64,000 nucleotides of DNA. It comes from Streptomyces cellulosae (lineage in GTDB: Bacteria; Actinomycetota; Actinomycetes; Streptomycetales; Streptomycetaceae). Shown one piece after another: positions 1-7,928 of the stretch. The stretch lies in contig NZ_JOEV01000001.1 in assembly GCF_000721105.1 (NCBI RefSeq), positions 248,001 through 312,000 of the forward strand, in the 5' to 3' direction. The stretch's first letter is position 1; each line of letters opens with the position of its first letter. The position numbers and the translations under genes were made by a program. Under the pieces are notes generated by a model. That model saw nothing but the letters and a program-made list of their open reading frames with translations. It was not told the DNA's origin and searched no databases.

Positions 1-1591
1 CCAGGATGAAGTCGGCCGCCCTCCATGCCATGGCCATGATCGGCCCGTTCAGATTGCCGGACACCATGGTCGGCATGACCGAGCAGTCGACGACCCGCAG
101 GCCCTCGATCCCGCGCACGCGCAGCCGGCCGTCGACGACGTCGTCCTCGGCCGGGCCCATCGCGCAGGTGCCGATCGCGTGGTAGCCGCAGCGGCCGTGT
201 TCGAGGCCCGCGGCGATGATCTCCTGGTCCTCGCGGACCCCGGGGCCCGGCAGGGTTTCGCCGGTGATCCGGCCGGCGATCGGACCGGTCTCGAAGAGTT
301 CCCGCATACGCCGGAAGAGGGCTGCCCCCACCGTGCGGTCGTGGTCGGAGCCGTAGTAGTTCGGCGTGATCGTGAGGGGGGCGCCGGGGTCGGCCGAGGT
401 GATGTGCAGGCCGCCCTCGGCGGTGGGGCGCAGGATGTAGCCGAGGCCCATCACCCCGGGCTCGCGTTCCACGCCGGTCTCCTTGCCGGGGACGTCCGGC
501 AGCAGGGACACCGGCGCGATGAGCAACTGCGCGTCGGGCCGGGCGAGTTCGGGACGGGTCTTGAAGAAGGCGATGACGTCGAAGGCGGGGGCGGCCAGGG
601 GGCCGCGGCGGGTGGTGAGGTATCTCGCCCCCGACAGGGCCTGCCGCAGCGGAGTGCTCAGGGCCTTGTTGTACCCGAGGTCGTCCTTCAGCCGGTACTG
701 GACGACGAAACAGCGGTGCTCGCGCATCCGGCCGCCCACATGAGGGCTGTCGACCAGGACGTCGACGCCGGCCGATTTCAGCGTCTCGGCCGGGCCGATG
801 CCGGACAGCTGGAGGATCTTGGGCGTGGCGATGCTGCCGGCGGAGAGGATCACCTCGCGCCGGGCCCGGAAGTCGCCCTCCCGGCCCTTGCTGCGGGCGC
901 GCACACCGACGGCTCTGCCGTGCTCGGCGAGGACGCGCGTCACGAGGGTGTCCACCGAGACGGTCAGGTTCGGCCGGTCCGCGACAGGGTGCAGGAAGGC
1001 GCGGGCGGCACTGAACCGCTGTCCCTTCTTGATGGTGGCCATGGCGTAGCCGATACGTTCGTCGTCGCTCGCGTTGAGGTCGTCGGTGCGGCGCCAGCCG
1101 AGGCCGGTGCCGGCGTCGATGGCCTCTTCGCAGAGCGGCTCCGGCCCCGGTGCGGTGGAGACGTGCAGCGGGCCGCCGGTGCCGCGCACCTCGGACGCGC
1201 CGAGCGCGTTGTCCTCGATCCGCTTGAAGACCGGCAGCATGGTGTCCCAGCCCCAGCCGGGGTTGCCGAGCCGCTCCAGCTCGTCGTAGTCGGCGCGGTC
1301 ACCGCGGTTGTAGACCATTCCGTTGACCGAGCTGGACCCGCCGAGCGTCCGGCCCCTCACCCAGTGCTCGACCCGCCCGCTCGGGCCCACCGGCTCGACG
1401 GGGTAGTGCCAGGCGAACCGGGGATCTCCCAGCAGCTTGCCGAACCCCTTCGGCATCCTGATCAGCGGTGTGGTGTCCTTGCCGCCCGCCTCGATCAGCA
1501 GCACGGACGTCCCGGGATCCTCGGAGAGACGGCTCGCGAGCACGCAGCCCGCGGAACCGGCGCCCACCACGATGTAGTCGAAGGCCGTCAT
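1..1591 (-). CDS. GMC-family FAD-dependent alcohol oxidase/dehydrogenase (3' end outside window)
   Basis: The start ATG is at 1591-1589, overlapping the stop of the upstream crotonase (ATGA). The frame stays open to base 1, so about 530 residues are visible and only the last few are missing. Visible motifs are the N-terminal FAD dinucleotide fold (GAGSAG, residues 10-15), the GMC signature GRTLGGSSSVNG near residue 80, and a C-terminal HAIGTCAMG and VSGNLNGP pair that supplies the usual His/Asn catalytic residues. The family oxidises primary alcohols or choline-like substrates to aldehydes using FAD. Next to CoA-catabolic genes, and with an aldehyde dehydrogenase at 13.7 kb, it plausibly performs an early alcohol-to-aldehyde step. 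The exact substrate is unknown. Confidence 0.9.
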   Translation of the reverse strand, partial: MTAFDYIVVGAGSAGCVLASRLSEDPGTSVLLIEAGGKDTTPLIRMPKGFGKLLGDPRFAWHYPVEPVGPSGRVEHWVRGRTLGGSSSVNGMVYNRGDRADYDELERLGNPGWGWDTMLPVFKRIEDNALGASEVRGTGGPLHVSTAPGPEPLCEEAIDAGTGLGWRRTDDLNASDDERIGYAMATIKKGQRFSAARAFLHPVADRPNLTVSVDTLVTRVLAEHGRAVGVRARSKGREGDFRARREVILSAGSIATPKILQLSGIGPAETLKSAGVDVLVDSPHVGGRMREHRCFVVQYRLKDDLGYNKALSTPLRQALSGARYLTTRRGPLAAPAFDVIAFFKTRPELARPDAQLLIAPVSLLPDVPGKETGVEREPGVMGLGYILRPTAEGGLHITSADPGAPLTITPNYYGSDHDRTVGAALFRRMRELFETGPIAGRITGETLPGPGVREDQEIIAAGLEHGRCGYHAIGTCAMGPAEDDVVDGRLRVRGIEGLRVVDCSVMPTMVSGNLNGPIMAMAWRAADFIL

Positions 1592-2487
1592 CCCTGACCC
1601 TCCGGTGCCGGTGCCTGCTCGTCGAAGTCCAGCGGGCGGAACTCGTCCTCCTGCCACCAGGGGTAGAGGGGAGGCATGTCCTTGCTGACCCGGCCCGGGA
1701 AGTCGGGCGGCCGTTTGGCGAGGAAGGACTGGACGCCCTCCACGGGGTCCGGGCCGCCGCCGATCTGGCTCATGATCCGGGAGTCGAGCCGGTGGGCCGC
1801 CATCGGGTGGGGCTCGCCCAGCATCCGCCACATCATCTGGCGGGAGAGGGCGACCGAGACCGCGGAGGTGTTCTCGGCGATCTCCCGGGCGAGTGCGTAC
1901 GCCGCCGGCAACAGCTCCTCGGGCGGGTGCACGGAGCGGACCAGCCCGGCCGCCAGAGCCTCGTCGGGGCCGAAGACCCGGCCGGTCGCCACCCATTCCA
2001 TGGCCCTCTGCATCCCCACGGCCCGCGGCAGGAACCAGCTCGCCGCCGATTCCGGCACGATGCCCCGGCGCGCGAAGACGAACCCGAACTTCGCCGAGGC
2101 CGACGCCAGCCGGATGTCCATGGGCAGGGTCATGCTGGCCCCGACGCCCGCCGCCGGGCCGTTGATCGCCGCGATGACCGGCTTGGTGCTGGAGAAGATC
2201 CGCAGGGCGACCCGGCCGCCGGTGTCCCGGTGCCACGCGCCCGCCTTGCGGTGGTCGAAGGAGGAGCCGCCGGAGCTGACGTCGGCGCCCGCGCAGAAGC
2301 CGCGTCCGGCGCCGGTCACCACGATCACGCGGACCTCGTCGTCGGCGTCGGCCGCGTCGAGGACGTCGAGCAGGTCGGTCATCATCCGGGGGTTGAAGGC
2401 GTTGAGTTTCTCGGGCCGGTTCAGCGTGACGGTGAGGATCCGGTCCGCCACCTCGGCCCGCACGGTCTCGTACTCCTGCTCCGGCAT
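1588..2487 (-). CDS. Enoyl-CoA hydratase/isomerase (crotonase) family protein
   Basis: 299 residues, ATG start with GGAGGA six bases upstream. The crotonase fold is clear: the CoA/oxyanion-hole segment GAGRGFCAGADVS near residue 65 and the AINGPAAGVGASMTLPMD segment. Of the two hydratase glutamates, the first position is Ala (GVGASM) while the second is Glu (GIVPESAA). This pattern is common in EchA-like isomerases or hydrolases rather than true hydratases. It is translationally coupled to the GMC oxidoreductase downstream and divergent from another crotonase at 2583. The C-terminal tail after about residue 265 is longer than in typical 260-residue members. Family is sure; reaction is not. 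Confidence 0.9.
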   Translation of the reverse strand: MPEQEYETVRAEVADRILTVTLNRPEKLNAFNPRMMTDLLDVLDAADADDEVRVIVVTGAGRGFCAGADVSSGGSSFDHRKAGAWHRDTGGRVALRIFSSTKPVIAAINGPAAGVGASMTLPMDIRLASASAKFGFVFARRGIVPESAASWFLPRAVGMQRAMEWVATGRVFGPDEALAAGLVRSVHPPEELLPAAYALAREIAENTSAVSVALSRQMMWRMLGEPHPMAAHRLDSRIMSQIGGGPDPVEGVQSFLAKRPPDFPGRVSKDMPPLYPWWQEDEFRPLDFDEQAPAPEGQG

Positions 2488-2519
2488 ACGCGTCCTCCGT
2501 CACTCCAGCGAGCCGTTTC

Positions 2520-2560
2520 CAGAAAGCTTAATTAGTTATAGCATTCAACTCTACTGACTC
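2520..2560. promoter_or_regulatory. AT-rich divergent promoter/operator element (TAACTNATT core)
   Basis: The 95-bp gap between the divergent crotonases contains AATTAGTTA at 2530-2538 (TAACTAATT on the other strand) and CAACTCTACT at 2546-2555. The same 10-mer recurs at 6504-6513 upstream of the GntR gene. The AT-rich island stands out sharply in this GC-rich DNA. It is a candidate operator of the cluster. Confidence 0.5.
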
Positions 2561-2582
2561 GTTCCTGACCGATGGATGACTG

Positions 2583-3407
2583 ATGGCGGTGGAGATGACG
2601 GACCTGGTGGTGACGGCCGTCGGGCCGGTCCGGCTGATCGAGCTGAACCGGCCGGACCAGCTCAACGCGATGAGCGAGGAGTTGCACGCCGGTCTCGCGT
2701 CGCTGTGGGACTCGCTCGCCGACGACCCCCAGGCCCGGGTGGTCGTGCTCACCGGGCGCGGCCGGGCGTTCAGCGCCGGGGGCAACTTCGACCTCATGAC
2801 CCGGGTCCAGCGCGACCGCGCCTTCCGGGAGAAGAACGTCGACGAGGCCCGGCGGATCATCACCGGCATGGTGCGCTGCCCGCTGCCGGTGATCGCGGCG
2901 GTCAACGGGCCCGCGGTGGGCCTGGGATGCAGCCTGGCGCTGCTCAGCGACCTGGTACTGATCGCCGACGACGCCTATGTCGCGGACCCCCACGTGCAGG
3001 TCGGACTCGTCGCCGGCGACGGTGGCGCACTCGTCCTGCCTCTGCTCGTCGGCCTGACCCGCGCGAAGGAACTGCTGTTCCTCGGCGACCGGGTGAGCGC
3101 CGAGGACGCGGTCCGGCTGGGTATCGCCAACCGCGCCGTGCCGAAGGACAAGCTTCTGGACGAGGCCATGGACCTGGCCGGACGGCTGGCCGCGCTGCCC
3201 GCACAGGCGCTGCGCGGGACCAAACGGGCGGTGAACCTGCATCTGGAGCAGGCGCTCGCCACCGTGCTGGAGCCCGCCCTGCTGGCCGAACAGGAGACCA
3301 TGCACGCGCCGGACCACATCGCCGCCGTCGAGAAGATCATCGCGTCGCGCGGGCGCCGCCGGGCCGACAAGCCCCGTGGTGGCCGCCAAGCCGGCGGGGA
3401 GGGCTGA
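2583..3407 (+). CDS. Enoyl-CoA hydratase/isomerase (crotonase) family protein
   Basis: 274 residues. Crotonase motifs are present: GRGRAFSAGGNFD near residue 60 and AVNGPAVGLGCSLALLSD near residue 105. Both canonical hydratase glutamate positions appear replaced (GLGCSL and GLVAGDGGA), so a simple syn-hydration of an enoyl-CoA is doubtful; an isomerase, hydrolase or C-C lyase activity is possible. No good Shine-Dalgarno precedes the ATG, and other ATGs lie just upstream in other frames. It heads a three-gene operon with an acyl-CoA dehydrogenase (3 bp gap) and an LLM oxidoreductase. The C-terminal tail is basic (RGRRRADKPRGGR). Confidence 0.88.
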   Translation: MAVEMTDLVVTAVGPVRLIELNRPDQLNAMSEELHAGLASLWDSLADDPQARVVVLTGRGRAFSAGGNFDLMTRVQRDRAFREKNVDEARRIITGMVRCPLPVIAAVNGPAVGLGCSLALLSDLVLIADDAYVADPHVQVGLVAGDGGALVLPLLVGLTRAKELLFLGDRVSAEDAVRLGIANRAVPKDKLLDEAMDLAGRLAALPAQALRGTKRAVNLHLEQALATVLEPALLAEQETMHAPDHIAAVEKIIASRGRRRADKPRGGRQAGGEG

Positions 3408-3410
3408 GGC

Positions 3411-4604
3411 ATGGACTTCGCGTTCAGCGACGAGCAGGAGGAACTGGGGCGCATGGTACGGGCGTTCCTCGCACGTACCTCGCCCGAGACCGAGGTGCGG
3501 CGCCTGATGGAGACGCCGGAGGGCTTCGACCGGGCGCTGTGGCGCCGGATGGGTGCGGAACTCGGGCTGCAGGGGCTGGCCGTACCGGAGGAGTACGGCG
3601 GTGCCGGGTGCGGGCCGGTCGAAGTGGGCGTGGTCATGGAGGAGATGGGCCGTGCCCTGCTGTGCGCGCCGTTCCTGGCCTCGGCCGTGCTGGCGACGAC
3701 CACGCTGCTGCGCTGCGCCGACGAGGACGCCCGCAAGCGGCTGCTGCCGGGCCTGGCCTCCGGCGAACTCGTCGGGACCCTGGCCCTGACCGAGGACTCG
3801 GCCCGCTGGGACGCGGCCGGTGTCCGGCTCACCGCCCGTGAGAGCAACGGGAGTTGGCTGCTGACCGGACACAAGACGTTCGTCCTCGACGGCGCCACCG
3901 CCGATGTCGTCCTCACCGTCGCCCGCACCGAAGACGGCACCGGCAACGGCATCGGGGTCTTCTGGGTGGACGGCGACGCGGCCGGCCTGACCCGTGAGGC
4001 GCTGCCCACGATGGACCCGACCCGCCGCCAGGCCCGCCTCGGCTACCAGGACGTACCGGCGACCCGGCTGCGTACGCACGGCGACGGCTGGGACCTGGTC
4101 GCTCAGGTGCTCGACCGGGCCGCGGTGGCGCTGGCCGCCGAGCAGGTCGGGGTGGCCTCCCGCGCGCTCGACATGGCGGTGGAGTACGCCAAGGTACGGC
4201 ACCAGTTCGGGCGGCCCATCGGCTCCTTCCAGGCCGTCAAGCACCTGCTGGCCGACGTCCTGCTGGAGGTGGAGTCGGCGCGCGCCGCCGCTCACTACGC
4301 CCTGCTCGCCGCCGAGCGCGCCGAGAACACCGTGAACACCGTGAACACGGAGCACGACGAGAACACCGCCCCGGAACTGCCCGCCGTGGCGAGTCTGGCG
4401 AAGGCGTTCTGCTCCGACGCCTGTCTGCAGGCGACGGAGCAGAACATCCAGGTGCACGGCGGCATCGGCTTCACCTGGGAACACCCGGCCCACCTGTATC
4501 TGAAGCGGGCCAAGACGGCACAGCTGCTGTTCGGCGATCCGGCGTACCACCGGGAACTGCTCGCACGGAGAATCGGCATGGAAACGGACAAGGGAGCGGC
4601 ATGA
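3411..4604 (+). CDS. Acyl-CoA dehydrogenase (FadE-like, heteromeric-type subunit)
   Basis: 397 residues, ATG preceded by GGAGGG. It has the N-terminal helical domain (residues 1-115), the middle beta domain and the C-terminal helical domain with RHQFGRPIGSFQAVKH and QVHGGIGFTWEHPAHLYLKRA. The TWEHPAHL form is typical of actinobacterial FadE subunits of alpha2beta2 dehydrogenases used in steroid degradation, and the Glu in TWEH sits at the usual catalytic-base position. Residues about 305-320 are an odd Asn/Thr/Glu-rich stretch encoded by 9-bp repeats. The stop overlaps the next start (ATGA). Expected role: FAD-dependent alpha,beta-dehydrogenation of an acyl-CoA, with electrons going to ETF. 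Confidence 0.9.
   Translation: MDFAFSDEQEELGRMVRAFLARTSPETEVRRLMETPEGFDRALWRRMGAELGLQGLAVPEEYGGAGCGPVEVGVVMEEMGRALLCAPFLASAVLATTTLLRCADEDARKRLLPGLASGELVGTLALTEDSARWDAAGVRLTARESNGSWLLTGHKTFVLDGATADVVLTVARTEDGTGNGIGVFWVDGDAAGLTREALPTMDPTRRQARLGYQDVPATRLRTHGDGWDLVAQVLDRAAVALAAEQVGVASRALDMAVEYAKVRHQFGRPIGSFQAVKHLLADVLLEVESARAAAHYALLAAERAENTVNTVNTEHDENTAPELPAVASLAKAFCSDACLQATEQNIQVHGGIGFTWEHPAHLYLKRAKTAQLLFGDPAYHRELLARRIGMETDKGAA
4322..4366 (+). repeat. 9-bp in-frame tandem repeat inside the acyl-CoA dehydrogenase
   Basis: About three copies of a GTGAACACC-like unit, followed by a partial GAGAACACC, encode an ENTVNTVNT-like insertion in a surface loop of the preceding gene. It preserves the frame. 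Confidence 0.7.
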
Positions 4605-5626
4605 AGGTCGACGGCAAGCTCAACGTGTGGAGCACCACGGAGGTCGTGGAGGAGGCCCGGCACCACGAGAAGGCCGGCTACGACGGCCTGTGGGTGTCGG
4701 AGTCCAAGCACGACCCCTTCCTGCCGCTGGTGCTGGCGGCCGAGCACACCGACCGGCTGGAGGTCGGCACGGCCATCGCGGTGGCCTTCGCCCGCTCCCC
4801 CATGCAGCTCGCGTACACCGCGCACGACCTGCAGACCTACGCGGGCGGGCGGTTCTCGCTCGGCCTCGGCAGCCAGATCAAGCCGCACATCGAGCGGCGC
4901 TTCGGCATGCCGTGGAGCCGGCCCGCGGCCCGCATGCGGGAGTACGTGAGCGCGCTGCGCGCCATCTGGGCCGCCTGGAACGAGGGCGAGAAGCTCGACT
5001 TCCGCGGCGACTTCTACTCGCACACCCTGATGTCCCCCTTCTTCTCTCCCCCACCCGCCACCGGCGGCGCGCCCGACGTGTTCGTGGCCGCGGTCGGCGC
5101 GGCGATGACCCGGGTGGCGGGCGAGGTCGCCGACGGGCTCCTCGCGCACGGCTTCACCACCGAGCGGTATCTGCGGGAGGTCACCCTGCCGACCGTGGAA
5201 ACGGGGCTCGCCACGTCCGGCCGTACGCGGGCCGACTTCTCCGTCTCCCATCTGCTGCTGACCGCGACCGGCCGGACCGAGGAGGAGATGACCCGCGCGA
5301 TCGACGGGACCCGCGCCCAGATCGCCTTCTACGGCAGCACGCCCGCCTATCGCGGGGTGCTGGAGCTGCACGGCTGGGGCGAACTCGGCGACGAGTTGCA
5401 CGCGTTGTCGACGTCCCGGCGTGAGGACAAGTGGGAGGCGATGAGCGGGCTCGTCGACGACGAGGTGCTGCACACCTTCGCGGTCGTGGCGGAACCGGAG
5501 CGGGTGGCAGGCGAGATCCGGCGCCGGTACGGGGCGCTGGTCGACCGGGTGTCCTTCTACACCGCGTACGAGATCGACGCCGAGGTGTGGGAGCCCATCG
5601 TGCAGGAGCTGCGCACACCCGAGTGA
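4601..5626 (+). CDS. LLM-class F420/flavin-dependent oxidoreductase (TIGR03617-like)
   Basis: 341 residues, ATG overlapping the upstream stop. It has the luciferase-like TIM barrel: the N-terminal KAGYDGLWVSESKHDPFLPL segment, GTAIAVAFARSPMQLAY and the GRFSLGLGSQIKPHIERRFGM motif, which is characteristic of the TIGR03617 group of probable F420-dependent oxidoreductases found in actinobacterial catabolic clusters. Such enzymes transfer hydride to or from F420, or act as flavin monooxygenases. It is coupled to the acyl-CoA dehydrogenase, so it probably acts on a cyclic or unsaturated CoA-linked intermediate. Cofactor choice is inferred from family only. Confidence 0.87.
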   Translation: MKVDGKLNVWSTTEVVEEARHHEKAGYDGLWVSESKHDPFLPLVLAAEHTDRLEVGTAIAVAFARSPMQLAYTAHDLQTYAGGRFSLGLGSQIKPHIERRFGMPWSRPAARMREYVSALRAIWAAWNEGEKLDFRGDFYSHTLMSPFFSPPPATGGAPDVFVAAVGAAMTRVAGEVADGLLAHGFTTERYLREVTLPTVETGLATSGRTRADFSVSHLLLTATGRTEEEMTRAIDGTRAQIAFYGSTPAYRGVLELHGWGELGDELHALSTSRREDKWEAMSGLVDDEVLHTFAVVAEPERVAGEIRRRYGALVDRVSFYTAYEIDAEVWEPIVQELRTPE

Positions 5627-5651
5627 CGGCCGGCCGGGCAGGTCCGGGACG

Positions 5652-6443
5652 TCAGCCGAGCAGGTCCAGGACGGTGGTCATGGACCTGTTCTGCAGCAGG
5701 TAGTCCTCGGCCTCCTGGAGGTGGAGGCGCCACAGCTCCTCGGCGGCCTCGGTCCGGCGCGCGGCGACCAGTTCGACGAGCGCGCCGTGGGCGCGGAAGC
5801 CCCGGCGGTTGGCCCGTACGTTCTCGGGGGTGCCGGCGTCCAGGTCGACGTGGGACCAGTTCGCCTGGTCGATGATGTCCCGGACCATCCCGTTGAGGAC
5901 GCTCAGCGTCTCGTTGCCCGCCAGTTCGACGACCAGGGCGTGGAACTCCATGTGGGCGCGGATGAAGGCAGAGGGGTCGTCCATGAGCCCCTCGGCCTCG
6001 GCGACGGCGGCCCGCAGCCGCTCCAGGTCGCCGTCCGTGCGCCGCTCGGCCAGCAGCCCGGCGCACGGCGCCTCGATCACCGTACGGGCGTCGTAGACGT
6101 CCTTGAGGGTCGTGCCCCGGTATTCGAGGACCACGCCGGCGTACCGGGCCGCGACCGTTCCTTCCGGGGTCTGCACGCGCGCCCCGCCCCGAGCGCCCCG
6201 GCGCACGCTGATCAGCGACTCCGACTCCAGCACCCGGAACGCCTCGCGCAGGGTCGGCCGGGACACGGCGAACTCCGCCATCAGGGCCGTCTCGGCCGGC
6301 AGCGCCTCTCCCTCCGTCAGTTCCCCGCGCACGATCTTGCGGCGCAGCTGTGCCGCCACCAGTTCGGCCATCTTGGGGACCCGGACATGGACGCCGTTCA
6401 CCCGGCCACCGCCACCGCCCTGCCGCCCCGTCGTACTCGTCAC
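5652..6443 (-). CDS. GntR-family (FCD/FadR subfamily) transcriptional regulator
   Basis: The likely start is GTG at 6443, which has a strong GGAGGTG seven bases upstream. An open frame continues to 6506, but those residues are low-complexity and unlike the family. From this start the protein is about 263 residues. The N-terminal winged helix (LRRKIVRGELTEGEALPAE, then VSRPTLREAFRVLE) is followed by an all-helical FCD ligand domain with the metal/ligand residues of FIRAHMEFH and a later His (RLHLQEAED). It lies between two catabolic operons and next to a palindromic AT-rich site, so it is the best candidate for the cluster regulator. FCD proteins usually sense organic acids or acyl-CoAs. Confidence 0.9.
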   Translation of the reverse strand: MTSTTGRQGGGGGRVNGVHVRVPKMAELVAAQLRRKIVRGELTEGEALPAETALMAEFAVSRPTLREAFRVLESESLISVRRGARGGARVQTPEGTVAARYAGVVLEYRGTTLKDVYDARTVIEAPCAGLLAERRTDGDLERLRAAVAEAEGLMDDPSAFIRAHMEFHALVVELAGNETLSVLNGMVRDIIDQANWSHVDLDAGTPENVRANRRGFRAHGALVELVAARRTEAAEELWRLHLQEAEDYLLQNRSMTTVLDLLG

Positions 6444-6503
6444 CGGGCCCACCTCCGTCCGACCCACAGGTGCGGGACACAGCCCGAGCACCGGGTAGAC
6501 GGC

Positions 6504-6540
6504 CAACTCTACTAGATAACTGATTGAACTAGGTTATCGA
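6504..6540. promoter_or_regulatory. AT-rich inverted repeat upstream of the GntR gene
   Basis: GATAAC at 6515-6520 and GTTATC at 6533-6538 form a 24-bp inverted repeat with a 12-base centre. TAACTGATT lies at 6517-6525 and CAACTCTACT at 6504-6513. The site overlaps the 3' end of cvnD (stop at 6529-6531) and precedes the GntR gene, consistent with autoregulation. It shares words with the gaps at 2.5 kb and 36.07 kb. Confidence 0.55.
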
Positions 6541-7125
6541 GTTCGCGGCAATGAGATGTTCGGCCAGCGCGAGCAACAGGTCCCGGCCCACCGCCCGCTG
6601 CCGCATGTCCCCCATCACCAAGGGAACTTCCGGGCCGAGGTCGAGCGCTTCGCGGATCTCCCGCTCGCCGCGTTCCTGGTGGCCGTGGAAGCAGTTGACG
6701 CCGATCACGAAGGGGATGCCGCGGCTCTCGAAGAAGTCGATGGACGCGAAGCTGGACTCCAGCCGCCGGGTGTCGGCGATGACCACCGCACCGAGCGCGC
6801 CGTGCACGAGGTCGTTCCACATGAACCAGAAGCGCTCCTGGCCGGGTGTCCCGAAGAGGTAGACCACCAGCTGGGGGTTGATCATGATGCGGCCGAAGTC
6901 CATGGCCACCGTGGTGGTGGACTTCCGCTCGACACCCTCGACGTCGTCGACGCCCACGCTCGCGACGGTCAGGTACTCCTCGGTGCGCAGCGGCGCCACC
7001 TCGCTCACCGCCCCGACCAGGGTCGTCTTGCCCACACCGAAGCCACCGGCCACAAGGATCTTGACCGCCGCGGGTGCCGAGCCGTCGTAGGCCCGGCCCG
7101 CGGGGTCAGAGTCTGCGAAGGCCAT
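6529..7125 (-). CDS. cvnD: Conservon GTP/ATP-binding protein CvnD
   Basis: 198 residues. Ras-like P-loop GGFGVGKTT near residue 28, switch II GTPGQERFWFMW near residue 92 and an NCFHG segment in place of NKxD. This is the signature of the CvnD component of streptomycete conservons, membrane-linked complexes said to resemble G-protein systems. It overlaps cvnC by 20 bp and is last in the cvnA-B-C-D order. No cvnE-type cytochrome P450 follows; a GntR regulator does. Confidence 0.95.
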   Translation of the reverse strand: MAFADSDPAGRAYDGSAPAAVKILVAGGFGVGKTTLVGAVSEVAPLRTEEYLTVASVGVDDVEGVERKSTTTVAMDFGRIMINPQLVVYLFGTPGQERFWFMWNDLVHGALGAVVIADTRRLESSFASIDFFESRGIPFVIGVNCFHGHQERGEREIREALDLGPEVPLVMGDMRQRAVGRDLLLALAEHLIAANSIT

Positions 7126-7495
7126 CCCTCACCGCCCGAAGAAGTGTCATGTCCATTGTGTTTCCTACTGCTACAGCGATCGGTGGACGGGTTGTCGCCC
7201 TGCCCAGCGCTACCAGGTCGTCGATCAGGATTTTCGTGACCGCCACGGGCAGGTTCAGTTCCGCGGCGATCTCGGCAACCGCGGCGGGTGTACGGCACTG
7301 CTGGAGGATCGAGCGGTGCTCGGGTTGCAGGCCTCGCAGACCCGCCCGGCCGGGTGCCGGTTCGACGGTCGTCACGAGGGTGATCAGAGTGAGGTCGTCG
7401 CGCGCGGGTGCCGTCCGGCCCTGGGTGATCGTGTAAGGCCTGACCGACAGCTCCTCAGCGTCGCCCGCTTCCAGTCCGTCCATCCAGTGGCTCAC
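7106..7495 (-). CDS. cvnC: Conservon DUF742 protein CvnC
   Basis: 129 residues, GTG start inside the cvnB stop (GTGA). It matches DUF742: an N-terminal RPYTITQGRT segment, TLVTT, then a winged-helix-like C-terminal half (ILQQCRTPAAVAEIAAELNLPVAVTKILIDDLVALG). Conservon proteins of this type are thought to connect the roadblock and GTPase components. The arrangement is tight and canonical. Confidence 0.94.
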   Translation of the reverse strand: MSHWMDGLEAGDAEELSVRPYTITQGRTAPARDDLTLITLVTTVEPAPGRAGLRGLQPEHRSILQQCRTPAAVAEIAAELNLPVAVTKILIDDLVALGRATTRPPIAVAVGNTMDMTLLRAVRDGLRRL

Positions 7496-7926
7496 TCACG
7501 TACACCGCGCTCGTCGGTGGACGCCCCGAAGCGCGTCTCGGTGCTCATGCGCTGGCCCACCTGCTGCATGAGCGTGTGCATGGCGACGGTCATCAACTCG
7601 GCGTCCACTTCCTGGGACGCCACGACGGCCAAGTGCGTGCCTCGGCCCGCGGCGGAGATGAACAGCCACAGGTCGGTCAGCTCGACGATCACCTGGTGTA
7701 CCGAACCCCCACCGAACAGCTGCCCGACCCCGCGGGCCAGGCTCTGCTGGCCGGTGGCGATGGCGGCGAGGCGCTCGGCGTCGCCGCGGGCGATGGTGCG
7801 GGACTGGCTGACCACCAGCCCGTCGTCGGACAGCACGATGGCATGCTGCGTACCGGGAACCTGTTCGACCAGGCCGTCCAGCAACCAGTCGAGGTCCGGA
7901 TGGGTGGCGGTGGTTCGCATTGTCAT
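7492..7926 (-). CDS. cvnB: Conservon roadblock/LC7-domain protein CvnB
   Basis: 144 residues with a roadblock/LC7 fold: LDWLLDGLVEQVPGTQHAIVLSDDGLVVSQS at residues 10-40 and the conserved glycine-rich strand ahead of the C-terminal helix. In conservons this protein probably acts as the GTPase regulator and dimer scaffold with CvnD. It starts 2 bp after the cvnA stop and is overlapped by cvnC. Confidence 0.95.
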   Translation of the reverse strand: MTMRTTATHPDLDWLLDGLVEQVPGTQHAIVLSDDGLVVSQSRTIARGDAERLAAIATGQQSLARGVGQLFGGGSVHQVIVELTDLWLFISAAGRGTHLAVVASQEVDAELMTVAMHTLMQQVGQRMSTETRFGASTDERGVRE

Positions 7927-7928
7927 GG

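Noticed and set aside
179-1597. Long plus-strand open frame opposite the GMC gene.
   Set aside because: Its translation is low-complexity Gly/Ala/Arg/Asp and matches no fold, whereas the minus strand gives a clear GMC protein.
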